NCBI GenBank assembly: GCA_947168565.1
Contig: CAMVMM010000016.1
Location: 1-48,278, forward strand
Length of the DNA stretch: 48,278 nucleotides
Direction: 5' to 3'
Origin: an uncultured Clostridia bacterium
Lineage (GTDB): Bacteria; Bacillota; Clostridia; Christensenellales; CAG-138
The position numbers and the translations under genes were made by a program. Below are positions 9,120-16,438 of this stretch, piece by piece (the first letter of the stretch is position 1; each line of letters starts with the position of its first letter). Under the pieces are notes generated by a model. It was not told the origin of the DNA and ran no database searches. It saw only the letters and a program-made list of their open reading frames with translations.

Positions 9120-9251
9120 TTTGGAGCGATGGGTATGCCGTTGCACATCGAAGTGTTTGGCGCAGATTTGAGGCAAGGAAACCGCAGATTTGCGAAGCGT
9201 GGTTCTGCGTTAGCCTCGTGTCTTCCAAGCACTTCGTTCTCCCGTTTCCGT

Positions 9252-9343
9252 ACTCTCCTTCGGGAGAGTGCAAGCATCGCATTTGACCGGTCATCGGCAA
9301 AGCCGCCGCCGTGCCAAATGCAGTTTTGCGGGCGGAAGCCCGA
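9252..9343. other. Two compact hairpins and a palindrome, candidate oriT-associated structures
   Basis: ACTCTCC-TTCG-GGAGAGT (9252-9269) is a 7-bp stem closed by a cUUCGg-type tetraloop. CGGGC-GGAA-GCCCG (9330-9343) is a 5-bp stem with a GNRA-type loop. Between them TGACCGGTCA (9284-9293) is a perfect palindrome. Such structures upstream of mobC and the relaxase fit a transfer origin, but I recognise no known nic site. Confidence 0.45.
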
Positions 9344-9367
9344 ACCCACTTTTACGAAAGGAAGGTA

Positions 9368-9528
9368 ATACTATCCTACACCTAAAACCTTGATTTGGAC
9401 GGCATCTTTTCCGCTGTATCTGCTTCGTCAAATCTTGATTGACGCTCCGAGTCAAGCTGCGATTTTCCTCATTGATTCAGCGAAAAATCTGCTCGCCCGC
9501 TCTCAATGTTTTAGATGTAGGATAGTAT
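9368..9528. repeat. Long imperfect inverted repeat directly before the mobilization operon
   Basis: ATACTATCCTACACCTAAAA (9368-9387) matches the reverse complement of 9509-9528 at 19 of 20 positions. The pairing continues imperfectly inward: TTTTCCGCTGTATC near 9407-9420 faces GATTCAGCGAAAAA near 9475-9488, giving arms of roughly 50 bases around a loop of roughly 55. The right arm ends 5 bases before the mobC ATG and contains a TAGTAT/TATAAA -10-like element, so promoter and repeat overlap. Candidates are an oriT, a MobC operator or a small palindromic insertion. Confidence 0.65.
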
Positions 9529-9533
9529 AAAAA

Positions 9534-9839
9534 ATGAAAAACAAAAAACTGTGCATACGCATAAGCGAGGATGATCTTTCCGCCGTGCACCGAAAGGCTG
9601 AACAGGCAAAGCTGTCGTTCACCGAGTATGTCACGCGAGCCTGCCTCGGCAAGCAGATAGTTGTTATCGACGGGCTGGATGAGATCATACGGCAGCAGAA
9701 AGCGATAGGAAAGAATCTTAATCAACTGACCATGCTCTGCAACATCGGTCGGGGCGCTGCCGTCGATCTCTCCGCATTGGTTGCGGAGTACGCAGCGGTC
9801 AATGAAAAGCTGTCCGAGATACTTGAACGAAGGAGGTGA
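9534..9839 (+). CDS. mobC: MobC-like relaxosome accessory protein
   Basis: The protein has 101 residues and matches small plasmid mobilization proteins of the MobC type. It has an N-terminal ribbon-helix-helix-like segment (KLCIRISEDDLSAVHRKAEQAKLSFTEYV, written here as the region of residues 5-33). The family's IGKNLNQL core follows near residues 62-69, then a helical tail. MobC proteins bind oriT and help the relaxase melt and nick DNA. An in-frame stop at 9528-9530 forces the start to ATG 9534 or later. The only Shine-Dalgarno candidate is AGGA at 9519-9522, inside the inverted repeat, and a -10-like element overlaps it, so the message could be nearly leaderless. The relaxase start follows after only 4 bases. 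Confidence 0.85.
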   Translation: MKNKKLCIRISEDDLSAVHRKAEQAKLSFTEYVTRACLGKQIVVIDGLDEIIRQQKAIGKNLNQLTMLCNIGRGAAVDLSALVAEYAAVNEKLSEILERRR

Positions 9840-9843
9840 TAAA

Positions 9844-11211
9844 GTGGCAACGGTCAATATCATGAAGAATACCCGTTCGCAGACAAGAGCAGGGCTTGCG
9901 TTCATACTCTCCTATTGCAAGCGTGAAGCTAAGACACAGCATGAGGACAGAAAACTTGTTACCGGTGTCAACTGCGTTGCGGAGTACGCCTACCGCGAGA
10001 TGATGAACACGAAGCTTCAATACGGAAAAACAGACGGAAGAATGTTCTATCATCTTGTGCAATCCTTCTCGCCGGACGAGCGGATAACGCCGCAGAGGGC
10101 GCATGAGCTTGCAATCAAACTTGCGGAGCGACAGTTCCACGGCTTCGAGGTTCTCGTTGCAACCCATGTGGACAAGCATCATATCCATTCGCATTTCGTT
10201 GTGAACAGCGTTGGCTGTGAGAGCGGAAGGAAGCTGCACGCCGATAATGATTTCATCCCAAAGCTGCGCGAAGCATCCGACAGGCTGTGTATGGAGTTCG
10301 GTCTCTCTGTTGTGAACGGCAAGAAGAAGGATAAGCAAGCGGAGCGTATGTCCTCAAGAGAATACAGAGCGGCGGATCGCGGTGAGAGCTGGAAGATGAG
10401 ATTGATCGTAACGATCGAGGAAGCGATGGCTGCGGCAAGGTCGAGAAGCGAGTTCATTCGCATGATGGAAGCCGAAGGCTACGGTGTGCGCTGGACTGCG
10501 GAAAGAAAGTACATCACCTATACAACACCCGACGGTCAAAAATGTCGGGACAACAAACTGCATGAAGAAAAATTCTTAAAGGAGAATATGGAAAATGAGT
10601 TCGGAATACGGAATGAGATCTTCTTCGGAGCTGAAAGCTCTTGCGAAGAAAAGCATACAGACAGCGGAGCAAGCACAGCCCTGCGTAGCGGTAACGGAAC
10701 CCAATTGGAAAGCGATGATAGATACGCAGAAAGCGCAGCTCGCAATGCTGGCAAAGCTTATGGATACGGCGGCAGCGCTTTCAACGAAGGACGAGATCAC
10801 GGAGTATATGCAGCGGCAGATAGTCGTGCTGACGGAGCATACGGAGAACAGCTATCTTATAACAGAGGAGTTTCAGACGGCGATGAAGCAGGCGGCAGCG
10901 GAATACACCGCCGCGATGAAAACGGTACTCTCGGATATGTCGAAACAGGCTGGGAGTATGAAAGAGAGCTTCTCGCGGGAGCTCTCTCGGACGAAGGATA
11001 CGATGAAGAAGTATATGCGGAAGATATTCTGGATAACGATAATCCCTTCGGCGATCACGGTCATCTATTATCTGACTCCGCTTATCTTATCGCTGATCTC
11101 TCGAATCTTTTAGACGAAGACCGCAGAGTGGAGGACAGCACCACAATGCCCAAGCAGAGAAAAGAGAAGAAAAGGAATCAAAGTCACGGTCCCAATATGG
11201 GCGGTATGTGA
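9844..11211 (+). CDS. MOBP-family relaxase (mobilization nuclease)
   Basis: The protein has 455 residues, starting at GTG 9844 with AGGAGGTGA at 9831-9839. It nicks one strand at oriT and pilots it during transfer. The relaxase domain fills about 1-230: Tyr24 in LAFILSYCKREAKT is the likely nucleophile, and the metal-binding HxHxH motif is His113, His115 and His117 (HHIHSHFVVNS). After about residue 245 the sequence becomes Gly-, Asp-, Glu- and Ala-rich, apparently disordered and without family resemblance, which fits dual coding: another complete gene (10595-11113) lies in the +1 frame here. The frame stays open to 11211 and ends in a basic tail (KQRKEKKRNQ). The nuclease call is secure; a function for the tail is not. 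Confidence 0.9.
   Translation: MATVNIMKNTRSQTRAGLAFILSYCKREAKTQHEDRKLVTGVNCVAEYAYREMMNTKLQYGKTDGRMFYHLVQSFSPDERITPQRAHELAIKLAERQFHGFEVLVATHVDKHHIHSHFVVNSVGCESGRKLHADNDFIPKLREASDRLCMEFGLSVVNGKKKDKQAERMSSREYRAADRGESWKMRLIVTIEEAMAAARSRSEFIRMMEAEGYGVRWTAERKYITYTTPDGQKCRDNKLHEEKFLKENMENEFGIRNEIFFGAESSCEEKHTDSGASTALRSGNGTQLESDDRYAESAARNAGKAYGYGGSAFNEGRDHGVYAAADSRADGAYGEQLSYNRGVSDGDEAGGSGIHRRDENGTLGYVETGWEYERELLAGALSDEGYDEEVYAEDILDNDNPFGDHGHLLSDSAYLIADLSNLLDEDRRVEDSTTMPKQRKEKKRNQSHGPNMGGM
10595..11113 (+). CDS. Small coiled-coil membrane protein embedded in the relaxase gene (MobB-like arrangement)
   Basis: The protein has 172 residues, encoded wholly inside the relaxase gene in the +1 frame. ATG 10595 follows AAAGGAG at 10578-10584. 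The composition looks like a real protein. There is an N-terminal Gln/Ala/Lys-rich segment, helical stretches typical of a coiled coil (about 30-135, with repeated Met/Leu/Ala heptad-like spacing), and a C-terminal membrane anchor (FWITIIPSAITVIYYL, about 144-159, continuing hydrophobic to the end). RSF1010 mobB is likewise embedded out of frame in mobA and has a membrane segment that aids transfer. Homology to MobB is not claimed; only the layout matches. In this stretch the relaxase frame is the low-complexity one, so this frame probably constrains the DNA. Confidence 0.75.
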   Translation: MSSEYGMRSSSELKALAKKSIQTAEQAQPCVAVTEPNWKAMIDTQKAQLAMLAKLMDTAAALSTKDEITEYMQRQIVVLTEHTENSYLITEEFQTAMKQAAAEYTAAMKTVLSDMSKQAGSMKESFSRELSRTKDTMKKYMRKIFWITIIPSAITVIYYLTPLILSLISRIF

Positions 11212-11232
11212 CGGAAAGGATAAAAGGATAGT

Positions 11233-11508
11233 ATGAAAACCGAAGGTCAGATCTATTTGGAAACGGGCATACTAGGCGGCTATATGCCAGAGAAGGTTAA
11301 AAAGCGAACTCTCGACGGAGGGAAGATCATGCCGATCTTCCGCGATACGGTATGCACGATCGATAACGGGAGGATCGAGTTGAGCCGTGAAATGCTTGTC
11401 GGCGGCAGATGCTTTCACGTGCGTTCAATCTTCAATGAAAAAGCAAACCGAACGGTAACCGAGCAGATGATAAGAGTCATCGACGGCGAACTTTCAAAAT
11501 CGGAATAA
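11233..11508 (+). CDS. TnpW-like small transposon-encoded protein
   Basis: The protein has 91 residues. The start at 11233 follows a GGAAAGGATAAAAGGA stretch (11214-11229), 21 bases after the relaxase stop. The C-terminal half (VGGRCFHVRSIFNEKANRTVTEQMIRVIDGE, residues about 55-86) resembles the core of TnpW-type proteins of clostridial transposons, which have a short strand with TYxVxSxF followed by a helix with xxLIE. Those proteins have no proven biochemical role. Its place between relaxase and serine recombinase fits. The assignment rests on weak pattern similarity and synteny. Confidence 0.55.
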   Translation: MKTEGQIYLETGILGGYMPEKVKKRTLDGGKIMPIFRDTVCTIDNGRIELSREMLVGGRCFHVRSIFNEKANRTVTEQMIRVIDGELSKSE

Positions 11509-11584
11509 TTGGTCTGGATAATCCAAAGCCGATGCGGTATACTGTCCGTACCGTATCGGCTTGCCCAGGAAAGGAGAGAAAGAA

Positions 11585-13348
11585 ATGGCAAGTCAAGAAA
11601 AATACACCATTCTCTACGCTCGCTTGAGTCAGGAGGATATGCAAAAGAAAAACGGCAAGGAGGATGATTCAAACTCCATCCAGAACCAAAGGCTGCTGCT
11701 TGAAAAGTACGCCGCGAACCACGGCTTCGGCAACACAATATTTATCTCAGACGACGGCTACACCGGAACGAACTTCAACCGTCCGGGCTGGCAGGAGGTA
11801 ATGGAACTGGTCGAATCGAACCAAGTGGCAACGATCGTAGTCAAGGATATGTCCCGCCTCGGCAGGGAGTACCTTCAGGTCGGTCAGTACACCGAGCTTA
11901 TCTTCCCGAGCTACGGCATTCGCTTCATAGCGATAAACGACGGTGTCGACAGTCTGTACGAGAATACGAACGACTTCACACCGTTTCGGAACATCATCAA
12001 CGAGTTCTACGCCAAGGATTGCAGCAAGAAGGGAAGAACATCCGTGCGAGTGAAAGCGGAAACCGGCGCGCGAATAGCATCCCGACCTTGCTATGGGTAC
12101 ATGAAGGATCCCGATGATCCGAAACGCCACATCGTTCCCGATGAAGAAACCGCATGGGTAGTCAAGCATATCTTCGCACTGTGCGCTCAAGGCAGCGGAC
12201 CGGCGCAGATAGCAAAGCAGCTCCAGCGGGAACAGATCGTCAATCCTTCCAACCACTACTACCGCAAGTACGGTAAAGCGATGACCGGACTCGATACAAG
12301 CAGACCATACCGCTGGACTTCGGCAACCGTCGCTTCGATCCTTGAAAATGAAACCTATCTCGGGCATACGATCAATCTGCAGTACACAACGATCTCATAC
12401 AAGAATAAGCAGAGGATCATGCGCCCCGAATCGGAACAGCTTCGCTTCGAGAACACGCACGAACCGCTCGTGGACAAGCAAACATGTGATATAGTGCAGG
12501 ACATACGAAAGCATAAGCGCCGCCATGCCAAATTCGCGGAGCAGAATATGTTCTCCGGGCTGGTGTACTGTGCGGACTGCGGAAGAACGATGGTGCTTCA
12601 TAGGTCGCACACGATGGATGCCGTCAATAACAACTTTATGTGCTCAACATACAAAAAGAAGGGTAAGGAAGTTTGCTCCGCACACTATATCCGTGAGGTT
12701 GAACTTGCCGCCATTCTGCTGGACGATATCCGCAGGATCACGCACTTCGCACGGCAGAACGAGCAGCGCTTTGCAAGGTATATCGGCATGAAGCAAGGCA
12801 AGGAAGCAATGCGGGAGATCAAGGCTCTGCAAAAGAAAGCCTCTGATATGGAGAAGCGCAGAGCGGAACTTACCGCGTTATTCAAAAGGCTCTACGAAGA
12901 CAATGTGCTCGGCAGGATCACAGACGAACAGTTTCGTCTGCTGTCAAAGGATTATACCAAGGAGCAGGAGGAAATCGAAGAAGCACTTCCGAAAGTGAAA
13001 GAACGCCTTCAAACGCTGAAGGACTCTGCTGCAAATGTCAGCCGATTCCTCGAGAATGCTCGCAAGTACACCGAGATCAATGAACTCACTTGCGAGATAC
13101 TGCATATCTTCATCCAAAGGATCGAGGTCGGAGAACGCTCGAAACGCTACTCGCGAAGCGCAGCTCAGGAGATCAGGATCTACTACCGCGATATAGGGCT
13201 GATCGATGAAATGCCGGAAACGATGATAACAGCGGAGAGCCGTTCGGAAACGATAGCGCTCGAGGCAGCAGAAAGCGAAATGTCGGACGATGAAAAGGAT
13301 ATGCCTACAGCACAACCAACAAAACACGCAAGGATAGTTGTGGCATAA
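11585..13348 (+). CDS. Large serine recombinase (TnpX-like)
   Basis: The protein has 587 residues, the usual size for this family. The start is ATG 11585 with AGGAAAGGAG at 11568-11577; the longer frame start at 11561 would lack a site. The resolvase-type catalytic domain has the nucleophile Ser15 within YARLSQED, then DDGYTGTNFNRPGW and KDMSRLGREYLQVG. A recombinase domain follows, then a zinc-ribbon with Cys pairs (GLVYCADCGRTM, about 326-337, and FMCSTYKKKGKEVC). A long coiled coil comes next (about 395-500). It excises and integrates the element, usually with a GA crossover dinucleotide. It is the last gene of the element; a perfect-stem hairpin lies 26 bases after the stop. Confidence 0.95.
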   Translation: MASQEKYTILYARLSQEDMQKKNGKEDDSNSIQNQRLLLEKYAANHGFGNTIFISDDGYTGTNFNRPGWQEVMELVESNQVATIVVKDMSRLGREYLQVGQYTELIFPSYGIRFIAINDGVDSLYENTNDFTPFRNIINEFYAKDCSKKGRTSVRVKAETGARIASRPCYGYMKDPDDPKRHIVPDEETAWVVKHIFALCAQGSGPAQIAKQLQREQIVNPSNHYYRKYGKAMTGLDTSRPYRWTSATVASILENETYLGHTINLQYTTISYKNKQRIMRPESEQLRFENTHEPLVDKQTCDIVQDIRKHKRRHAKFAEQNMFSGLVYCADCGRTMVLHRSHTMDAVNNNFMCSTYKKKGKEVCSAHYIREVELAAILLDDIRRITHFARQNEQRFARYIGMKQGKEAMREIKALQKKASDMEKRRAELTALFKRLYEDNVLGRITDEQFRLLSKDYTKEQEEIEEALPKVKERLQTLKDSAANVSRFLENARKYTEINELTCEILHIFIQRIEVGERSKRYSRSAAQEIRIYYRDIGLIDEMPETMITAESRSETIALEAAESEMSDDEKDMPTAQPTKHARIVVA

Positions 13349-13373
13349 CAGAATCAAATGTGACATAATGCAT

Positions 13374-13402
13374 CCGTTGGCTGTGCAAACACAGCCCAAC
13401 GG
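13374..13402. repeat. Hairpin after the recombinase gene
   Basis: CCGTTGG-CTGTG (13374-13385) pairs with CACAG-C-CCAACGG (13390-13402) around a CAAA loop, with a single bulged C. On the plus strand it is followed by AAAAA rather than T, so it is not a standard terminator for the recombinase. It may mark the right end of the element. Confidence 0.55.
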
Positions 13403-13701
13403 AAAAACTGAAAGGCAAAAATGCTATAAACGACTGTTCACAAAATGTCCCTATGAAAAGGACGAGAGTGCTTCCGATCACATTTTTCGGTACGGCGGCC
13501 GCTTCGAACAGCATTTTCGAGCAGCGCAAGCATTGAATCTGCCCGTTCAGCCTTTCTTGATTCAAAAAACTGTGATATAATATATGTGCCGCAGGCGGAG
13601 CCGCATCAGAGCGGCGTGTTCCGGGCATTGATGCAGAAGCTTGGGAAAGTGCTTCCTGCATTGTCGGAGCGCGGCTTGAAATCAAACCTTGAGGTGAAAA
13701 A
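13403..13701. other. Intergenic stretch with extended -10 promoter
   Basis: No gene is visible. An extended -10 element TGATATAAT lies at 13573-13581, with no good -35 at the right distance (TTTCTT at 13553-13558). It is the likely promoter of the next small gene, leaving a leader of about 110 bases. The Shine-Dalgarno GAGGTG is at 13691-13696. The junction between mobile element and chromosome should lie in 13403-13560, but I found no clear att repeat. Confidence 0.5.
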
Positions 13702-14022
13702 ATGAAGCTTTCTGTTATTTTTGAGGAAAAGCCCGAGAGCTGGGGCTTCAGGGGAGACCCGTATTTCTGGGCTCATCTGAAAGCGCTTGCGGAGAATATG
13801 GAAATGCTGTCTCCAAACGAGCTTGAGGAGTGGATAAAATCGGAATACCTTTCGGTTGCGGATAAGCCCCTGACGGATAAATACGGCGATTTTGCCGTGG
13901 TGAAGCAGTTTGCACACGGCGGGATGAGCTCCGGCGGCGTTGACAATCTGTGGTGGATAGAAACGGGCATACCGCTATTAAAAAGCAGACTGGAGGCGCG
14001 CTCCGATTCGGAAAAGCGTTGA
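13702..14022 (+). CDS. Conserved small protein of unknown function
   Basis: The protein has 106 residues, starting at ATG 13702 with GAGGTG six to eleven bases upstream. I recognise the general pattern of a widespread small uncharacterised family: an N-terminal strand with SVIFEEKPESWGFRGDPYFW, a helix-rich middle, then VKQFAHGGMSSGGV and a WW..GIPLLKSRLE ending. The GGMSSGG segment is the most conserved part. There is no signal peptide and no membrane segment. It is first after the mobile element and has its own promoter, so it may be the native flank. Function is unknown. Confidence 0.75.
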   Translation: MKLSVIFEEKPESWGFRGDPYFWAHLKALAENMEMLSPNELEEWIKSEYLSVADKPLTDKYGDFAVVKQFAHGGMSSGGVDNLWWIETGIPLLKSRLEARSDSEKR

Positions 14023-14185
14023 TAAAGGTGAATAAACCAAGCGCTTTTGCGCACAGCTGCGGTAAGCCAAGCCCGGATAGGGCAAGCACCGAATCGGCGG
14101 AGGAGGCCGCCGCGCCGGATGATAGGATCATCTCCGCATGGACCGGGCATGGTAATGCTTGCAGCGTCGCTCAACCGATCCGCGT

Positions 14186-14214
14186 TTGAAATCTTCCATG
14201 ACTTGCGTTATAAT
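14186..14214 (+). promoter_or_regulatory. Sigma-A type promoter of the lipoprotein operon
   Basis: TTGAAA (14186-14191), a 17-base spacer, and TATAAT (14209-14214). The predicted transcript starts near 14221, about 50 bases before the GTG start at 14270. Confidence 0.7.
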
Positions 14215-14269
14215 GGTACCGGCGAATCGATAAAGCGAACGCAAATAACGAAGGACGGGGTGTTTTGCC

Positions 14270-14881
14270 GTGAAAAAAACTGCATTTATGCTTCTATCCG
14301 TTGTATCATCGATGCTGCTGCTTGCGGGCTGTGCGGTGCGTAATGACGCAGCAGAGGGTGATAAGCAGGCCTCGGGCGTTCCTTACCAAACGCCCCGGAT
14401 AAGCGCGGCTCTGCCGACAGAGGCTGCCGAAACGACCGAACCCGCTGCCGAAACAGCGGCGCCCGCCGCGGAAACGACTGCGCCCGCCGCCGAAACACCG
14501 TGGATCACCCCGAAGGAGGAAACCGAAAAAATGCTTGCTATGCGAATAAACGATACCGCAGTTGCCGTGGAATGGGAGCAAAACGCTTCCGTGGAGGCGC
14601 TTGCGGAGCTTTGCAAGGCTGAGCCGCTTGTGATAGAGATGTCTATGTACGGCGGCTTTGAGCAGGTCGGCCCGATCGGCACGCGCCTGCCGTCGAGCGA
14701 CATGCAGACCAAGACAGCGCCGGGCGATATAGTGCTTTATTCAAGCAATCAGATAGTGGTGTTTTACGGCGCCAATTCCTGGGCATACACGCGGCTCGGG
14801 CGCATCACGGACAGGAGCGCGGCGGAGCTTGCGGAGCTGCTTGAAAACGGAAACGTGACGATAAGCCTGAGCATGGAGTAA
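14270..14881 (+). CDS. Cyclophilin-like domain lipoprotein
   Basis: The protein has 203 residues from GTG 14270; the Shine-Dalgarno match is weak and distant. It has a lipoprotein signal peptide with lipobox LLAGC (Cys about 21). A Pro/Ala/Glu/Thr linker follows, made of four near-repeats of the type APAAETT (about 55-80, DNA 14430-14500). Then comes a cyclophilin-like domain with WEQNASVEALAEL, MYGGFEQVGPIGTRLP and GDIVLYSSNQIVVFYG. Proteins with this domain are small surface proteins of unknown activity; prolyl isomerase activity is not established. It heads a probable operon, as the FMN reductase starts 18 bases later. Confidence 0.85.
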   Translation: MKKTAFMLLSVVSSMLLLAGCAVRNDAAEGDKQASGVPYQTPRISAALPTEAAETTEPAAETAAPAAETTAPAAETPWITPKEETEKMLAMRINDTAVAVEWEQNASVEALAELCKAEPLVIEMSMYGGFEQVGPIGTRLPSSDMQTKTAPGDIVLYSSNQIVVFYGANSWAYTRLGRITDRSAAELAELLENGNVTISLSME

Positions 14882-14899
14882 CGGGCAGGAGCGGCATAT

Positions 14900-15421
14900 A
14901 TGAGGATCCTGATTTTGAACGGCAGCCCGCACACAAACGGAGCCACCGCCTTTATGACGGAGGCCTTTGCAAAGGGCGCTGCCGAAGCGGGGCATGAGGT
15001 GGTAAGCATCAATGTGGCGCATATGAATATTCGCGGCTGCATGGCCTGCGAATACTGCCGCGAAAAGGAAAAGGGCGTTTGCTGCCAAAAGGACGATATG
15101 CTTCGGGTATATCCCGAGATACTTTCAGCGGATATGATAGTGTTCGCTTCGCCCATATACTATTTCACGCTCTCCGCGCAGCTTCAGGCGGCGATACACA
15201 GAACGTATTCGATAGATATTCCCAAAAACGTCCGGAAAACGGCGCTTATAATGAGCTCCGGCAGTCCCTTTGTTTACGGCCCGGCGATCGCGCAGTATTA
15301 TCAATCCATAGTCGAATACTGGGGAGTGGAAAACGCGGGGATCTTCACCTCAAACGATAAGCAGAATATGTCCGAAAAAAAGCGCGATGAGCTGTACCGT
15401 TTCGGCAAAAACCTTCGATAA
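14900..15421 (+). CDS. NADPH-dependent FMN reductase / flavodoxin-family protein
   Basis: The protein has 173 residues. Flavodoxin-like fold signs are the opening MRILILNGSPHTNGATA (phosphate-binding loop), a Cys-rich CMACEYCREKEKGVCCQKDD segment (written across residues about 50-69) and FASPIYYFTLSAQLQAAIHR. The CxxC-type segment is common in the iron-sulfur flavoprotein and FMN-reductase branch of gut anaerobes. It probably reduces flavin or quinone-type substrates in the cytosol. It sits between the cyclophilin-like lipoprotein and the alpha/beta hydrolase with short gaps (18 and 20 bases), so co-transcription is likely. The substrate is unknown. Confidence 0.88.
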   Translation: MRILILNGSPHTNGATAFMTEAFAKGAAEAGHEVVSINVAHMNIRGCMACEYCREKEKGVCCQKDDMLRVYPEILSADMIVFASPIYYFTLSAQLQAAIHRTYSIDIPKNVRKTALIMSSGSPFVYGPAIAQYYQSIVEYWGVENAGIFTSNDKQNMSEKKRDELYRFGKNLR

Positions 15422-15441
15422 AAATGAAAGGATAATTCTAT

Positions 15442-16410
15442 ATGGAAAAACTTGAGCTTACAGCGGAATGGGATAAGGTATTCCCGAAAAGCAAAAGGGT
15501 CGAGCATAAAAAGGTAACCTTCACAAATCACTTCGGCATCACGCTTGCCGCCGATATATATACCCCGAAAAATGCGGAGGGAAGGCTTCCGGCAATAGCA
15601 GTCTGCGGCCCCTTCGGCGCGTGCAAGGAGCAGAGCTCCGGCCTTTACGCGCAGGAGATGGCGGAGCGCGGCTTCCTTGCGATAGCCTTCGATCCCTCGT
15701 TCACCGGCGAATCCGGCGGCTTCCCAAGGGCAATGCACTCTCCGGATATAAACGTGGAGGATTTTCAGTCGGCGGTCGATTTTCTTTCCGTGCAGGAAAA
15801 CGTCGATCCCGAAAGGATAAGCATCATAGGCATCTGCGGCTGGGGCGGCATGGCGCTTCAAACCGCCTGCGTGGATACCCGCGTGAAGGTGACCGTGACC
15901 TCCACCATGTACGATATGTCCCGCGTGGCGGGCTGCGGCTATTTCGACGGGGCGGACAGCGCACAGGCGCGAAACGAGGCCCGCAGGGCGGTGAACGCGC
16001 AGCGCATAGCCGATCTTAAATCGGGCGAATATAAGCGCGCCGGCGGCGTTGTGGATCCGCTTCCTAATGATGCGCCGTGGTTTGTGAAGGATTATTACGA
16101 CTACTACAAAACCCCGCGCGGCTACCATCCACGTTCGCTCAATTCAAATTCCGGCTGGGCGGCGCAGGCGGGCACCTCCCTTATGAACACGAGGCTTTTT
16201 GCATACGCGGGCGAGATCGAAAACGCGGTGCTCATGGTTCACGGCGATAAGGCGCATTCCTGCTATTTCAGCCGCGATGCCTTCAAGCTTTTGAACGGGG
16301 AAAACAAGGAGCTGCTGCTCATTCCCGGCGCGGTGCATACCGATCTTTACGACAGGAAGGATATCATCCCCTTCGACAGGATAGAGCGGTTTATCAGAAA
16401 ATACGTATAA
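15442..16410 (+). CDS. Alpha/beta hydrolase, dienelactone-hydrolase-like
   Basis: The protein has 322 residues; GAAAGGA precedes ATG 15442. It has a prolyl-peptidase or dienelactone-hydrolase-like fold with VCGPFGACKEQSSGLYAQEMAERGF, a nucleophile-elbow region IIGICGWGGMALQTA (about 130-144) and a C-terminal GAVHTDLYD with the likely catalytic His (about residue 303). The elbow carries Cys rather than Ser, which is seen in dienelactone hydrolases and in a related uncharacterised clade. There is no signal peptide, so it is cytosolic. The substrate is unknown. Neighbouring reductases suggest small-molecule turnover. Confidence 0.85.
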   Translation: MEKLELTAEWDKVFPKSKRVEHKKVTFTNHFGITLAADIYTPKNAEGRLPAIAVCGPFGACKEQSSGLYAQEMAERGFLAIAFDPSFTGESGGFPRAMHSPDINVEDFQSAVDFLSVQENVDPERISIIGICGWGGMALQTACVDTRVKVTVTSTMYDMSRVAGCGYFDGADSAQARNEARRAVNAQRIADLKSGEYKRAGGVVDPLPNDAPWFVKDYYDYYKTPRGYHPRSLNSNSGWAAQAGTSLMNTRLFAYAGEIENAVLMVHGDKAHSCYFSRDAFKLLNGENKELLLIPGAVHTDLYDRKDIIPFDRIERFIRKYV

Positions 16411-16438
16411 ATTCTATTATTTTAAGGAGACAGATCAA

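Larger units (their letters stand above)
9000..13402 (+). mobile_element. Mobilizable integrative element (MOBP relaxase plus large serine recombinase)
   Basis: The gene set MobC-like, relaxase, embedded small membrane protein, TnpW-like and large serine recombinase is that of a mobilizable transposon or integrative mobilizable element of Clostridia (Tn4451-like logic). It has a relaxase and recombinase but no type IV secretion genes, so it needs a helper conjugative system. The ends are not defined: I could not find matching att direct repeats. The limits given run from the composition change near 9000 to the hairpin after the recombinase. Confidence 0.75.

Noticed and set aside
13374-13402. 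Terminator of the recombinase gene
   Set aside because: The stem is good, but it is followed by A residues on the plus strand, not T.
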